DNA of 40,921 bases from Gammaproteobacteria bacterium (GTDB lineage Bacteria; Pseudomonadota; Gammaproteobacteria; Ga0077536). Each line of letters starts with the position of its first letter. Position 1 is the stretch's first letter. The notes below the pieces were generated by a model, which saw only the letters and a list, made by a program, of their open reading frames with translations, did not search any database and was not told where the DNA came from. The translations under genes and the position numbers were made by a program. The DNA is taken from NCBI GenBank assembly GCA_016209015.1, contig JACQWY010000011.1, positions 1 through 40,921 of the forward strand, in the 5' to 3' direction. Of the stretch, positions 28,809 to 36,712 are shown piece after piece.

Positions 28809-29708
28809 TCAAGCGAGCGAGCTGTCCGCGCGTAGCCGTTCAACGAGGAAATCGACGAAGACGCGAACTCGTACAGCAGCCTTGCGTCCTTCCTGGTAGA
28901 CGACGTGGACGGGCAAGGGCTCCGGTTCATGTCCGCCAAGCACGATTGCGAGCTGCCCGGACCGCAATTCGGGGGCGATCATGTAGGACAACAATCGCGT
29001 CATCCCGCGACCCGCCACGGCAGCCGCAATCGCCGCGTCCGACATGTTGACCGTCAACCGGGGCGCGAGCGGCACGCGCAGCTCGCCTCCGGCGCGCGCA
29101 AAGGTCCATTCCGGCCGCGCGCTCAGGCCCGAGAACAGCACGATGTCATGATGCGCCAGGTCTTCTGGTACGCGCGGAATGCCGCGCGCTTGCAGATAAG
29201 CGGGTGAAGCGCAGACGACGCGCCTGACCCTGCCGACGCGGATTGCGGTCAGGCCGGAATCCGGGAGATCGCCGATGCGGATCGCGACGTCGAGGCCCTC
29301 CTCGATCAGGTTGACTACGCGATCCACGAACAGGGTCTCGAGGGCGACCTCCGGATAGCGTTCGAGAAATTGCAGGAGCAGGGGCACTGCATACAGGTAT
29401 CCGAAACGCACGGATGCAGTCACCGCCAGCCGACCCCGGGGGGCGTGATGCGCGCCCCGGGCTGAATCCTCCGCTTCGCCGAGTTCGCCGAGAATGCGTC
29501 GGCAGTCCTCGAGAAATCGGACCCCCGCATCGGTCAATCGCACCCGCCGCGTCGTGCGGTGAAAGAGCGTGACTCCGAGGCGCCCTTCCAGTGCGGCGAC
29601 AGCGCGGGTCACGGCAGGGGGAGACGAATGCAGTCTGCGGGCAGCGGGCGCGAAGCCGTGGGTGTCGGCGACTGCGATAAAGACCTGCATCTCTTGAAAC
29701 CGGTCCAT
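28809..29708 (-). CDS. LysR-family transcriptional regulator
   Basis: A 299-residue LysR protein of normal length. The winged helix-turn-helix occupies the first 65 residues (FAPAARRLHSSPPAVTRAVA, then LFHRTTRRVRLTDAG). The periplasmic-binding-protein-like effector domain follows from about residue 90. It belongs to the AaeR/DmlR-like part of the family by its RFLEDCRRILGELGEAE linker and RFGYLYAVPLLLQFLERYPE start of the effector domain. It is divergent from the AhpD-like/PNPOx-reductase/GST genes, with dyads between them, so that operon is its likely target. The effector is unknown. Confidence 0.93.
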   Translation of the reverse strand: MDRFQEMQVFIAVADTHGFAPAARRLHSSPPAVTRAVAALEGRLGVTLFHRTTRRVRLTDAGVRFLEDCRRILGELGEAEDSARGAHHAPRGRLAVTASVRFGYLYAVPLLLQFLERYPEVALETLFVDRVVNLIEEGLDVAIRIGDLPDSGLTAIRVGRVRRVVCASPAYLQARGIPRVPEDLAHHDIVLFSGLSARPEWTFARAGGELRVPLAPRLTVNMSDAAIAAAVAGRGMTRLLSYMIAPELRSGQLAIVLGGHEPEPLPVHVVYQEGRKAAVRVRVFVDFLVERLRADSSLA

Positions 29709-29713
29709 CGATT

Positions 29714-29755
29714 ATTCCCGAAAGCGGAATAGTGGATTCCGATAATAGTCTATTC
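29714..29755. promoter_or_regulatory. Candidate LysR operator dyads
   Basis: Two nested dyads lie just upstream of the LysR start: ATTCC-N7-GGAAT at 29714-29730 and GAATAG-N17-CTATTC at 29727-29755. LysR proteins usually bind AT-rich dyads of the T-N11-A type in the divergent promoter they share with the target, so the position is right. The stretch is also the most AT-rich of this intergenic region. Confidence 0.5.
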
Positions 29756-29847
29756 ATGCCTGGCTGATGAGGTCGTATGTTGGTCTCCGCGCCTCACGAC
29801 ACTGGCGCTCTTTCAAACCCGAAACCGACCACTTCAGGAGAAATCCC

Positions 29848-30393
29848 ATGGCCCGTATCAATGTCGTCAATCCTCAAACTGCGGCCGGCGAAGCGAAGAC
29901 CCTGCTCGATGCAATCCAGGCCAAACTCGGTATCACGCCGAACTTTCTGCGTGTGCTCGCGAATTCACCGGACGCCCTCACCGCGTTCCTGGGGCTGCAC
30001 CACATTGCCGAGCACGGCGTCCTGGATCTCGCGACCCGCGAGCGGATCGCGGTCGCGCTCGCACAGCAGAACGCTTGTGAATACTGCTTGTCGGCGCATA
30101 GCGCGATCGGCCGCAAAGCCGGGCTTACCGGTGAGGAGATCGCCGCGAACCGCGCGGGTGGTTCTCAGGATGCAAAGGCTGCGGCGGCGGTCCGCTTCGC
30201 TCGCGCGCTGGTCGAACACAAGGGCGAGGTGACTCACGCGGAGCTGGACGCGGTGCGTACTGCCGGTTACGGCGACGCGGCAGTGGTCGAAATCATCGTC
30301 CACGTCGGCATGAACCTGCTGACGAACATTCTCGGAAAGGCGAGCCGCGTGGAGATCGATTTTCCCAAGGTCGACCTGCAAAGGGCGGCTTGA
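29848..30393 (+). CDS. Carboxymuconolactone decarboxylase/AhpD-like protein
   Basis: A 181-residue AhpD-like protein. The redox motif ACEYCLSAHS supplies Cys77, Cys80 and His84. The N-terminal KTLLDAIQAKLGITPNFLRV and the closing helix reading HVGMNLLTNILGKASRVEID are typical of the peroxidase-related branch. AGGAG lies seven bases before ATG. It is first in a likely operon with the PNPOx-reductase fusion (71-base gap) and a glutathione S-transferase, all divergent from a LysR regulator. The group suggests a response to electrophiles or organic peroxides. Confidence 0.9.
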   Translation: MARINVVNPQTAAGEAKTLLDAIQAKLGITPNFLRVLANSPDALTAFLGLHHIAEHGVLDLATRERIAVALAQQNACEYCLSAHSAIGRKAGLTGEEIAANRAGGSQDAKAAAAVRFARALVEHKGEVTHAELDAVRTAGYGDAAVVEIIVHVGMNLLTNILGKASRVEIDFPKVDLQRAA

Positions 30394-30464
30394 ACTGGCA
30401 CCAGGAGCAACCGGCGCCATCTTGGCGCCGGTTCCAAGCACGGCAATCACAGAGGGACCGGGTC

Positions 30465-32087
30465 ATGGCACGCAACTTTGCCGAAATCACGTTCACCGAA
30501 AGCGTCAGGGCGACTCAGACGCGATACGGTAGCCGGGACGCCAACCGTCGATTCGAAGAGGGCGACGATCCGCACCGCACGTTGACCGCACGGGAGAAGG
30601 AGTTCATCGAAGCCCGCGACGGCTTCTATCAGGCCACGGTCGGGCAGAACGGTTGGCCTTATGTCCAGTTCCGGGGGGGCCCCGAGGGTTTCGTCAAAGT
30701 CCTGGACGGAGCCACGCTCGGCTACGCGGACTTCCGCGGCAATGTGCAGTACATCAGCGTCGGCAACCTGCATTCCGATGCGCGGATTTCGCTCATCCTC
30801 ATGGATTATCCCAATCGTCGGCGGCTGAAGGTGTGGGCCCGGGCGAGCGTGGTCGACGAGGCCGATGATCCCGCGTTGATTGCGCGCCTGGAAATGCCGA
30901 ACTATCGAGCACGCGTGGAACGGGCCATCGTTTTGAAAGTGGAAGCCTACGATTGGAATTGCCCGCAGCACATCACACCGAAATTCACCGAGGAAGAGCT
31001 GCGCGAGAACGGTCGGATCCCGCACGAGGAGCAGCTCACTGCATCGAGACGGGGCCGCCCGGCGCTCGAATCCGGCGCGTGCGGCGATCGCGCGGACCGG
31101 GTGCCGGGGCGGGTGCTCGGCGCTGGACCTCTCGAACTGTACGTGGCGGGGATCCGCCAGTTGACATCCGATGTGCGCGCTTACGAGCTGCGTGCCGCCG
31201 ATGGCAGGGCACTGCCCGACTGGTCGCCCGGCGCACATCTTTCCATTCCCGTGCGTGAAGATGCCGGGCGCGTCGAGAACCGTCCGTACTCACTGGCCGG
31301 TGATCCGGCCAGGACGGACCATTACCTCATTGCGGTGCGCCGACATCGCGAGGGCCGGGGCGGGTCTGACGCCGTGCATCGGGATTTCGCCTTGGGATTG
31401 CGGTTACGCTGCAGCCAGCCCCGCAACGACTTCACCTTACACGACGATCGGCGTCCGGCACTGCTCATCGCCGGTGGGATCGGGATTACACCGCTGCGTG
31501 CCATGGCCCTGGCCGCAAAACGTGCCGGCCGGGATTTCGTCCTGCATGCAATCGCGCCGTCGAGATCGGAATTACCGTTCAGGGACGAGTTGGTTGCTGA
31601 GCTTGGGGCGGCAGTACGCTGCTGGTCCTCGCGTGAAGCGGGTCAGGATCGTCCGAGCGTCAATGCGCTCCTGGACGATCTCGATCCGGAGACGGTGATT
31701 TACGTGTGTGGACCGGCGCGTCTGCTGGAAGCGGTACTTGCCGCAGCCCGTGCGAGAAATATCGATGCCGGGCGGATCCGCTTCGAGCGCTTCGCGCCAC
31801 CCGTGTCGATTGCTGACGAACAACCCATTACCGTCGAACTCCGTCGCTCCGGGAGAACGCTCGCTGTCCGCGCCGACCAGAGCATACTCGAGGCGGCTAT
31901 CGAAGCAGGTATCGATGCCCCGTACGACTGCCGTGTCGGCACCTGCGGACGATGTGCCGTCCAACTGCTGGCCGGAGGGGCCGACCATCGGGACACGGTG
32001 CTGACCCGTGAGGATCGCGTTCGCGCCGGCTTGTTTTGTCCGTGCGTATCGCGAGCGCGCGGCGGGCATCTCGCGCTCGATCTCTGA
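30465..32087 (+). CDS. PNPOx-like / ferredoxin reductase / 2Fe-2S ferredoxin fusion
   Basis: A 540-residue three-part flavo-iron-sulfur protein. Residues 1-200 are a pyridoxamine-phosphate-oxidase-like FMN-binding split barrel (ATVGQNGWPYVQFRGGPEGF, ISLILMDYPNRRRLKVWARA). From about 225 to 445 it is a ferredoxin-NADP reductase-type module with the FAD motif RPYSLAGDP and the nucleotide motifs GGIGITPLRAM and YVCGPARLL. The C-terminus is a plant-type [2Fe-2S] ferredoxin with Cys489, Cys494, Cys497 and Cys527 (C-x4-C-x2-C-x29-C). The start is taken at MARNFAE, with AGAGGGA upstream. The likely chemistry is NAD(P)H to FAD to 2Fe-2S to the FMN of the split barrel, forming a self-sufficient reductase. 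The final acceptor is unknown. Confidence 0.92.
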   Translation: MARNFAEITFTESVRATQTRYGSRDANRRFEEGDDPHRTLTAREKEFIEARDGFYQATVGQNGWPYVQFRGGPEGFVKVLDGATLGYADFRGNVQYISVGNLHSDARISLILMDYPNRRRLKVWARASVVDEADDPALIARLEMPNYRARVERAIVLKVEAYDWNCPQHITPKFTEEELRENGRIPHEEQLTASRRGRPALESGACGDRADRVPGRVLGAGPLELYVAGIRQLTSDVRAYELRAADGRALPDWSPGAHLSIPVREDAGRVENRPYSLAGDPARTDHYLIAVRRHREGRGGSDAVHRDFALGLRLRCSQPRNDFTLHDDRRPALLIAGGIGITPLRAMALAAKRAGRDFVLHAIAPSRSELPFRDELVAELGAAVRCWSSREAGQDRPSVNALLDDLDPETVIYVCGPARLLEAVLAAARARNIDAGRIRFERFAPPVSIADEQPITVELRRSGRTLAVRADQSILEAAIEAGIDAPYDCRVGTCGRCAVQLLAGGADHRDTVLTREDRVRAGLFCPCVSRARGGHLALDL

Positions 32088-32137
32088 CCGACACGATCGA
32101 GCCTCTCGAATTGGTCAACTGCGGAGCCCTTTACGTC

Positions 32138-32734
32138 ATGATCGATCTCTACGAATTTCCTCTTTCGGGCAATTGCCACAAGGTTCGCCTGATGCTTTCG
32201 CTGATCGGTTTGGACTACCGATCGATTGTCGTCCGCGGCGGGGAGCGGGAACACAAGACCGAGGCATTCCTCGCGCTGAATCCACTTGGTCAGGTGCCGG
32301 TCCTCGTGGACGACGCAATTGCCGTGCGCGACAGTCAGGCGATTCTCGTGTATCTCGCCCGGCGCTACGGCGGTTCCGCCTGGTGGCCGGACGAGCCCGC
32401 GGAAATTGCCGCCGTCGTGCCGTGGCTGTTTACCGCAGCGAACGAAATCGCGCGTGGACCGAATGCGGCCCGCCAGCATCGGAAATTCGGACGGGTGCTC
32501 GATTACGACGCGGCGCTCGCGATATCGGCACAGGTCCTGGCGCTCATCGAGGCGCGGTTGCGCGCCAGGACGTGGCTCGCACTCGACGGGCCGAGCATCG
32601 CCGATGTCGCCTGCTATCCCTATCTGGCATTGGCGCCCGAGGGCGAGATAGATCTCGCCCCTTATCCGGCACTGCGCCGCTGGCTCGTTCGCGTTCAGGA
32701 TCTGCCGGGCTATCTCGGTATGCCGGGCATGTGA
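32138..32734 (+). CDS. Glutathione S-transferase
   Basis: A 198-residue GST. The thioredoxin-like N-terminal domain reads MIDLYEFPLSGNCHKVRLML, with the serine in SGNC at the usual catalytic-loop position, and continues FLALNPLGQVPVLVDD and the glutathione-contact DSQAIL. The helical C-terminal domain has LDGPSIADVACYPYLAL, the conserved N-capping motif region. It follows the PNPOx fusion by 50 bases on the same strand, so it is probably part of the LysR-controlled operon. Conjugation or reductive detoxification of an electrophile is likely. It converges on the glycosyltransferase at 32791. Confidence 0.93.
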   Translation: MIDLYEFPLSGNCHKVRLMLSLIGLDYRSIVVRGGEREHKTEAFLALNPLGQVPVLVDDAIAVRDSQAILVYLARRYGGSAWWPDEPAEIAAVVPWLFTAANEIARGPNAARQHRKFGRVLDYDAALAISAQVLALIEARLRARTWLALDGPSIADVACYPYLALAPEGEIDLAPYPALRRWLVRVQDLPGYLGMPGM

Positions 32735-32790
32735 GCAGACGAACGGTCCCGACACCCACTCGACGTCAACGAGGTGTGGGCGGCCGCGCG

Positions 32791-33417
32791 TCATCTGCCG
32801 TCGAGCCAGCCTTTCGGAACCGCGGGTAGATCGTTCGGCTCGTCGATGTCGCGCAGCGCCGGCAGCCGGCAGGTCGTCCAACCCAGCGCGTCCAGCCGTG
32901 CCGACGTCGCTGCAGCCACGGTGGCGGTTCCCCACGAAACACCGCGAAAAAGGCTCGCGTGATAGCGATTCAGCCCGAGCAGGACGTAGCCGCCGTCGAG
33001 GCTCGGAACCAACACCGCGTCGTTGGCCTCGAGAGCGGCTGCAGCCGCACAGAGGACGCTGCTGCCCAGACCCGGGCAGTCGGTGCCGATCAGCAGCGTT
33101 GCGCGATTTGCATACGTGATACGCCTGGCGACACGCGCGAGCCGCGCACCGAGATCGCCGCCGCCTTGCCCACTCACCATGACGGACGGTGCCCGGATAA
33201 TCCCGAGCAGCGTCGACCAGTCGAATGCGGCGGGATCCGGCGTGACGCACAGTTCGACGCTGCCTACTTCGGCGGCCACGGCCGCGCGCAGCGTGGCGTC
33301 CAGCATGCGTCGCGCGAGTCGGGCCGCGCCCGCGCTTCCCAGGGCCGGGATCAATCGCGTCTTGGCAAAGCCCGCGACCGGTGCTTTCGCGAATATCACG
33401 ATGGTCAATTGCTTCAT
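32791..33417 (-). CDS. TIGR04282-type arsenosugar biosynthesis glycosyltransferase
   Basis: A 208-residue protein of the DUF2064/TIGR04282 group, a GT-A-like nucleotidyl/glycosyl transferase fold. Signature segments are IFAKAPVAGFAKTRLIPALG at the N-terminus, LLIGTDCPGLGSSVL and VLVPSLDGGYVLLGLN. Members are habitually found beside arsS and the TIGR04283 glycosyltransferase and are named for arsenosugar synthesis on that basis; the exact sugar transfer has not been defined. It is the only gene of the arsenosugar locus on the minus strand and diverges from the main operon with a 331-base control region between. The ribosome binding site is weak. Confidence 0.88.
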   Translation of the reverse strand: MKQLTIVIFAKAPVAGFAKTRLIPALGSAGAARLARRMLDATLRAAVAAEVGSVELCVTPDPAAFDWSTLLGIIRAPSVMVSGQGGGDLGARLARVARRITYANRATLLIGTDCPGLGSSVLCAAAAALEANDAVLVPSLDGGYVLLGLNRYHASLFRGVSWGTATVAAATSARLDALGWTTCRLPALRDIDEPNDLPAVPKGWLDGR

Positions 33418-33748
33418 GTGTCCCGTCGCCTGAGCGTCGAACCGGCACTCACGATACTGCCATAGTCCGACTCCGGGCGGACGTGACTGCCGGATTCGTC
33501 GGCGATCTCGCGACGGTGCTTACACATCGTGCGCCTCAGTGTAAGAATTCCAAGCGCATCGCCGACCAAGCAGGCGGACCATCAATCATAGCGAGGCAAG
33601 TGCCGCGAGCCCGGCGGGCGTTTCGAGCTCAAACCGCACCCGAAAAAATGCGAGCAACTTCCGTCACCTCCCCGAGCCTCGTCGCGATCGTCCCGCGAGC
33701 TTGCAGGCGTCCGGCCGTCCGACGCGCCCGTGCAGCCGGAATCGCGCC
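33418..33748. promoter_or_regulatory. Divergent control region of the arsenosugar locus
   Basis: This 331-base gap must carry promoters for both the minus-strand glycosyltransferase and the seven-gene plus-strand operon. It contains the CTTACAC/GTGTAAG dyad and an AT-richer patch at 33576-33645 (atcaatcatagcg, cgaaaaaatgcg). I see no clear sigma-70 -35/-10 pair, which would be expected if the operon's own sigma factor is used. Confidence 0.6.
33519..33545. promoter_or_regulatory. Dyad operator candidate CTTACAC-N13-GTGTAAG
   Basis: Perfect 7-base inverted arms at 33519-33525 and 33539-33545, about 20 bases centre to centre (two helical turns), lie between the divergent arsenosugar genes. This is the geometry of a homodimeric repressor site. 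No ArsR-type gene is in the window. Alternatively, each arm could be part of an ECF-type promoter element. Confidence 0.5.
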
Positions 33749-34870
33749 ATGACGTCGAAGCGTCTCGTGCTGATCGGCGGTGGTCACGCGCACCTGGGGG
33801 TGCTCGACACGCTCGCGCGCACGCGGCCGGCCGGTCCGGAAGTCGTGATCGTGAGCCCGGGCCGCTGGCAATATTACTCCGGCATGCTGCCCGGCTGGAT
33901 GATGGGCCAGTACGACCTGCGCGCATGCCGCATCGACCTCGACGCAGTGACCGCACGCGCCGGCGTGCGTCTCGTCGACGACACCGCGGTGGCGTTGGAC
34001 GCCGCCAGGCGCCGCGTCATGCTGGGCAGCGGCGCGGAAGTCGACTACGACGTCCTGTCGCTCGATGTCGGGAGTGAAACGGATGTCAGCGCGCTGGCGG
34101 GGGCAGGTGCCCAACTCCTGCCGGTGAAGCCCCTCGGGGAATTCACGCAGCGTTGGCGATCACTTGGCGCGCCGGCACGGGGCGCGGAACTCGCGCGGCT
34201 CGTCGTGGTGGGCGGTGGAGCAGGCGGCGTCGAGATGGCGATTGCCGCGGCCTGCGTGTTCTCCGCGACGCATGCGTCGACGCGCGTCACGCTCGTGGCC
34301 GGTGCAGAGGGCGTTCTTCCCGACCATTCGGCGCCGGTGCGCCGAATGGCGCTGCGGGCGCTGAGCCGTGCGGCGATCGAAGTCCTCGCCCGACGGGCGG
34401 TCGGTACGCAGGGGGGGCTCGTGCTCGACTCCGGCAAGTTCATTCCGGCAGAGATCGTGATCGCTGCGTCCGGGGCGCGCGCCGCGGGCTGGCTGCGATC
34501 CTCGGGGCTCGAATTGGACGAAGGTGGTTTCGTGGCCGTGAATGCATTTCATCAAAGCCTTTCCCATCCGGAGGTATTCGCGGCCGGTGACGTCTGCACT
34601 CGCGCCGATCGCTCCGTGAGCCGTTCAGGGGTACACGCCGTCAAGACCGGCCCGGTGCTCGCGCACAACGTGCTCGCCGCACTGCGTGGTGGCGAGTTGC
34701 AGCCCTACACGCCTCGTCCATGGTCGCTCTATCTCCTGGTCAGCGGACCACGGAGCGCGATTGCCTCCTGGGGGCCGTGGGCCGTGGAAGGCGCGTGGGT
34801 GCGACGCTGGAAACATCGCATCGACAGCCGCTTCGTGGAGCGCTTCAGGGCAGGGGCGCATCGCTTGTGA
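33749..34870 (+). CDS. FAD-dependent pyridine nucleotide-disulfide-type oxidoreductase, SelD-N-terminal-like
   Basis: A 373-residue flavoprotein. It starts MTSKRLVLIGGGHAHLGVLD, with SPGRWQYYSGMLPGWMMGQY soon after, which is the pattern of the TIGR03169 group (the domain that is fused to the N-terminus of selenophosphate synthetase in some bacteria). A second nucleotide-binding glycine motif (VVVGGGAGGVEMAIA) follows at about residue 150, and FAAGDVCTRADRS is the FAD-contacting end motif. There is no CxxxxC redox disulfide, so it is more like NDH-2-type reductases. It is the first gene of the arsenosugar operon, and its stop overlaps the sigma factor start. A reductive role toward arsenicals or quinones is possible but unproven. 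Confidence 0.88.
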   Translation: MTSKRLVLIGGGHAHLGVLDTLARTRPAGPEVVIVSPGRWQYYSGMLPGWMMGQYDLRACRIDLDAVTARAGVRLVDDTAVALDAARRRVMLGSGAEVDYDVLSLDVGSETDVSALAGAGAQLLPVKPLGEFTQRWRSLGAPARGAELARLVVVGGGAGGVEMAIAAACVFSATHASTRVTLVAGAEGVLPDHSAPVRRMALRALSRAAIEVLARRAVGTQGGLVLDSGKFIPAEIVIAASGARAAGWLRSSGLELDEGGFVAVNAFHQSLSHPEVFAAGDVCTRADRSVSRSGVHAVKTGPVLAHNVLAALRGGELQPYTPRPWSLYLLVSGPRSAIASWGPWAVEGAWVRRWKHRIDSRFVERFRAGAHRL

Positions 34871-35475
34871 ACACCGCCGCGCCTGCCGCCGACCCGAACG
34901 ACCTGACCGATCCGGCGTTTCTCGAAACTCTGCGGCGCCAGATGCTCAAGTTCGCGATTCTGCAACTCGGCGATGCGCATATCGCCGAGGACGCCGTCCA
35001 GGAAGCGCTGATCGGCGCGCTCAAGAACGCCGGGTCCTTCAGGCGTGGCGCGGCCCTCAAGACGTGGGTGTTCGCCATCCTGAAGAACAAGATCGCCGAT
35101 GTCCTCCGTCAGCGGCAGCGGATGAATCTCGCGAACCCGGCCCCCGCCACGGAGGACGACGGTGATGAGTGGGGCGAGTCGTTCGACCGCAAGGGGTATT
35201 GGCAGCCTGCCGAGCGTCCGCTGGCCTGGGCGGATCCCGAGGGTGCGCTCGAGAGCGTGCACTTCTGGCGCGTCTTCGAGACTTGCCTCGAGCATCTGCC
35301 GGCATCCCAGGCGCGTGTCTTCATGATGCGCGAAATGATCGAGCTGAATTCGGACGAAGTGTGCGCGGCCGCCGGCATCACGGTCTCCAATCTCCACGTC
35401 ATGCTCTACCGGGCGCGCCTGCGGCTGCGCGAGTGCCTGGAAAACCACTGGTTCAAACCGGGACGAGGCTCATGA
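34867..35475 (+). CDS. Sigma-70 family (ECF-like) RNA polymerase sigma factor
   Basis: A 202-residue two-domain sigma factor. Region 2 runs from about residue 20 to 80 (GDAHIAEDAVQEALIGALKN, then ALKTWVFAILKNKIADVLRQ). An acidic linker follows (EDDGDEWGESFDRKGYW), and region 4 lies near 135-195 (LEHLPASQARVFMMREMIEL, then DEVCAAAGITVSNLHVMLYR). It resembles the TIGR02943 group, which is typically encoded with a small zinc-finger protein. The only upstream start consistent with the neighbour is a GTG at 34867, overlapping the previous stop as GTGA. Its stop overlaps the zinc-finger gene as ATGA. Position inside the arsenosugar operon suggests it drives this locus, perhaps autogenously. Confidence 0.9.
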   Translation: MNTAAPAADPNDLTDPAFLETLRRQMLKFAILQLGDAHIAEDAVQEALIGALKNAGSFRRGAALKTWVFAILKNKIADVLRQRQRMNLANPAPATEDDGDEWGESFDRKGYWQPAERPLAWADPEGALESVHFWRVFETCLEHLPASQARVFMMREMIELNSDEVCAAAGITVSNLHVMLYRARLRLRECLENHWFKPGRGS

Positions 35476-35657
35476 TGAATTGTCGAACCGCCACCCGGCT
35501 GCTCTCCGAGAAGCTGGAGCGTCCGCTCTCTCGCGGCGAGCGCATCGCGCTATGGTTCCATTGCCTGATGTGCGGGGGATGTCGGAACTTCGGCCGGCAC
35601 CTGACGCAGTTGCGTGTGCTGGCGCAACGGTTCGCCCGCAGCGGGGACCGGACGTGA
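35472..35657 (+). CDS. Small zf-HC2-type zinc-finger protein, putative anti-sigma
   Basis: A 61-residue protein starting MMNCRTATRLLSEKLERPLS with the metal motif HCLMCGGC (His30, Cys34, Cys37 as HxxxCxxC). This is the pattern of zinc-binding anti-sigma domains, in which bound zinc holds the sigma factor until oxidation or metal displacement. Here there is no transmembrane helix, so it would act in the cytoplasm. Trivalent arsenic binds such clustered cysteines, so it could sense arsenite directly, which is inference. The start overlaps the sigma stop (ATGA), the usual sigma/anti-sigma coupling. A further Cys4 could take part in metal binding. Confidence 0.82.
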   Translation: MMNCRTATRLLSEKLERPLSRGERIALWFHCLMCGGCRNFGRHLTQLRVLAQRFARSGDRT

Positions 35658-35719
35658 GCGTCGCGACGCCTGACGCGCATCTGCCGCGCTGATCACACGC
35701 GACACGACGAGGCGAGCAC

Positions 35720-36712
35720 ATGCATTCGACCCTGCCCCTGCTGGCGCCGTCCGGGTTCCCGGAACTCCGGCGCGCACGGCTCACGACGCTCCAGGTCAAT
35801 CTCGGCTACCGTTGCAATCAATCCTGCATCCATTGTCACGTCAACGCCGGCCCGACGCGGACCGAGATGATGAGCGCGGAAACTCTGGCGCTCGTGCTCC
35901 AGGTGCTGACCCATTGCGAGCTCGGCACGCTCGATCTCACCGGCGGCGCACCTGAATTGCATCCCGGCTTTCGCGAGCTCGTGGCCGCTGCCCGTGCGCT
36001 CGGCGTTCGCGTCATCGATCGCTGCAATCTCACGGTATTGCTGGAACCGGGCCAGGAGGAGCTCGCGGAATTCCTCGCCGCACAGGGCGTGGAGATCGTC
36101 GCCTCGCTGCCGTGCTACTCGGTGGACAATGTCGATCGCCAGCGCGGTTCCGGCGTGTTCGAGAAGAGCATCGCGGCGCTGCGCAGGCTGAACGCGCTCG
36201 GCTATGGTCGAAAGGACTCCGGGCTCGTGCTGACGCTCGTCTACAATCCGCAGGGGCCGGTGTTACCGCCGCCGCAGGCACAACTGCAGGCGGAGTACCG
36301 CCGCGAGCTCGGGTCGAAGTTCGGCATCGAGTTCAACGCGCTGTTTGCCCTGACGAACATGCCGATCCAGCGCTTCGGATCGACGTTGATTTCGAAGCGG
36401 CAGTTCGGCAACTACCTCGCGCTCCTGAAAGCGCATCACCAGGACGAGCACATGCAGCATGTGATGTGCCGGCAGCTCGTGAGCGTGGACTGGCAGGGCC
36501 GACTGTATGACTGCGACTTCAATCAACAGCTCGGGCTGGGTATCGACTCGTGGGCATGCATGACGCAATCTTCGCTGCGGGCCTTACACCTGCGCGATCT
36601 GCTGGACACGAATCCTGCAGGCGCGTCGATACGTGTCGGCGAGCATTGCTACGGCTGCACTGCCGGCAGCGGCTCGAGCTGCGGTGGGGCGCTCGGTGCC
36701 CCAGGATCATGA
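35720..36712 (+). CDS. arsS: Arsenosugar biosynthesis radical SAM protein ArsS
   Basis: A 330-residue radical S-adenosylmethionine enzyme. The [4Fe-4S] motif is Cys32, Cys36 and Cys39 in NLGYRCNQSCIHCHVNAGPT, followed by the glycine-rich SAM stretch LDLTGGAPELHP. Its C-terminal part is cysteine-rich (HVMCRQLVSVDW, YDCDFNQQLGL, HCYGCTAGSGSSCGG), typical of TIGR04167 ArsS. Family knowledge is that ArsS attaches the 5'-deoxyadenosyl group to dimethylated arsenic, making the arsenosugar precursor. A purine site GAGG is upstream. Its stop overlaps the next gene by four bases. ArsM, which supplies the methylated arsenic, is three genes downstream in the same operon. Confidence 0.94.
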   Translation: MHSTLPLLAPSGFPELRRARLTTLQVNLGYRCNQSCIHCHVNAGPTRTEMMSAETLALVLQVLTHCELGTLDLTGGAPELHPGFRELVAAARALGVRVIDRCNLTVLLEPGQEELAEFLAAQGVEIVASLPCYSVDNVDRQRGSGVFEKSIAALRRLNALGYGRKDSGLVLTLVYNPQGPVLPPPQAQLQAEYRRELGSKFGIEFNALFALTNMPIQRFGSTLISKRQFGNYLALLKAHHQDEHMQHVMCRQLVSVDWQGRLYDCDFNQQLGLGIDSWACMTQSSLRALHLRDLLDTNPAGASIRVGEHCYGCTAGSGSSCGGALGAPGS

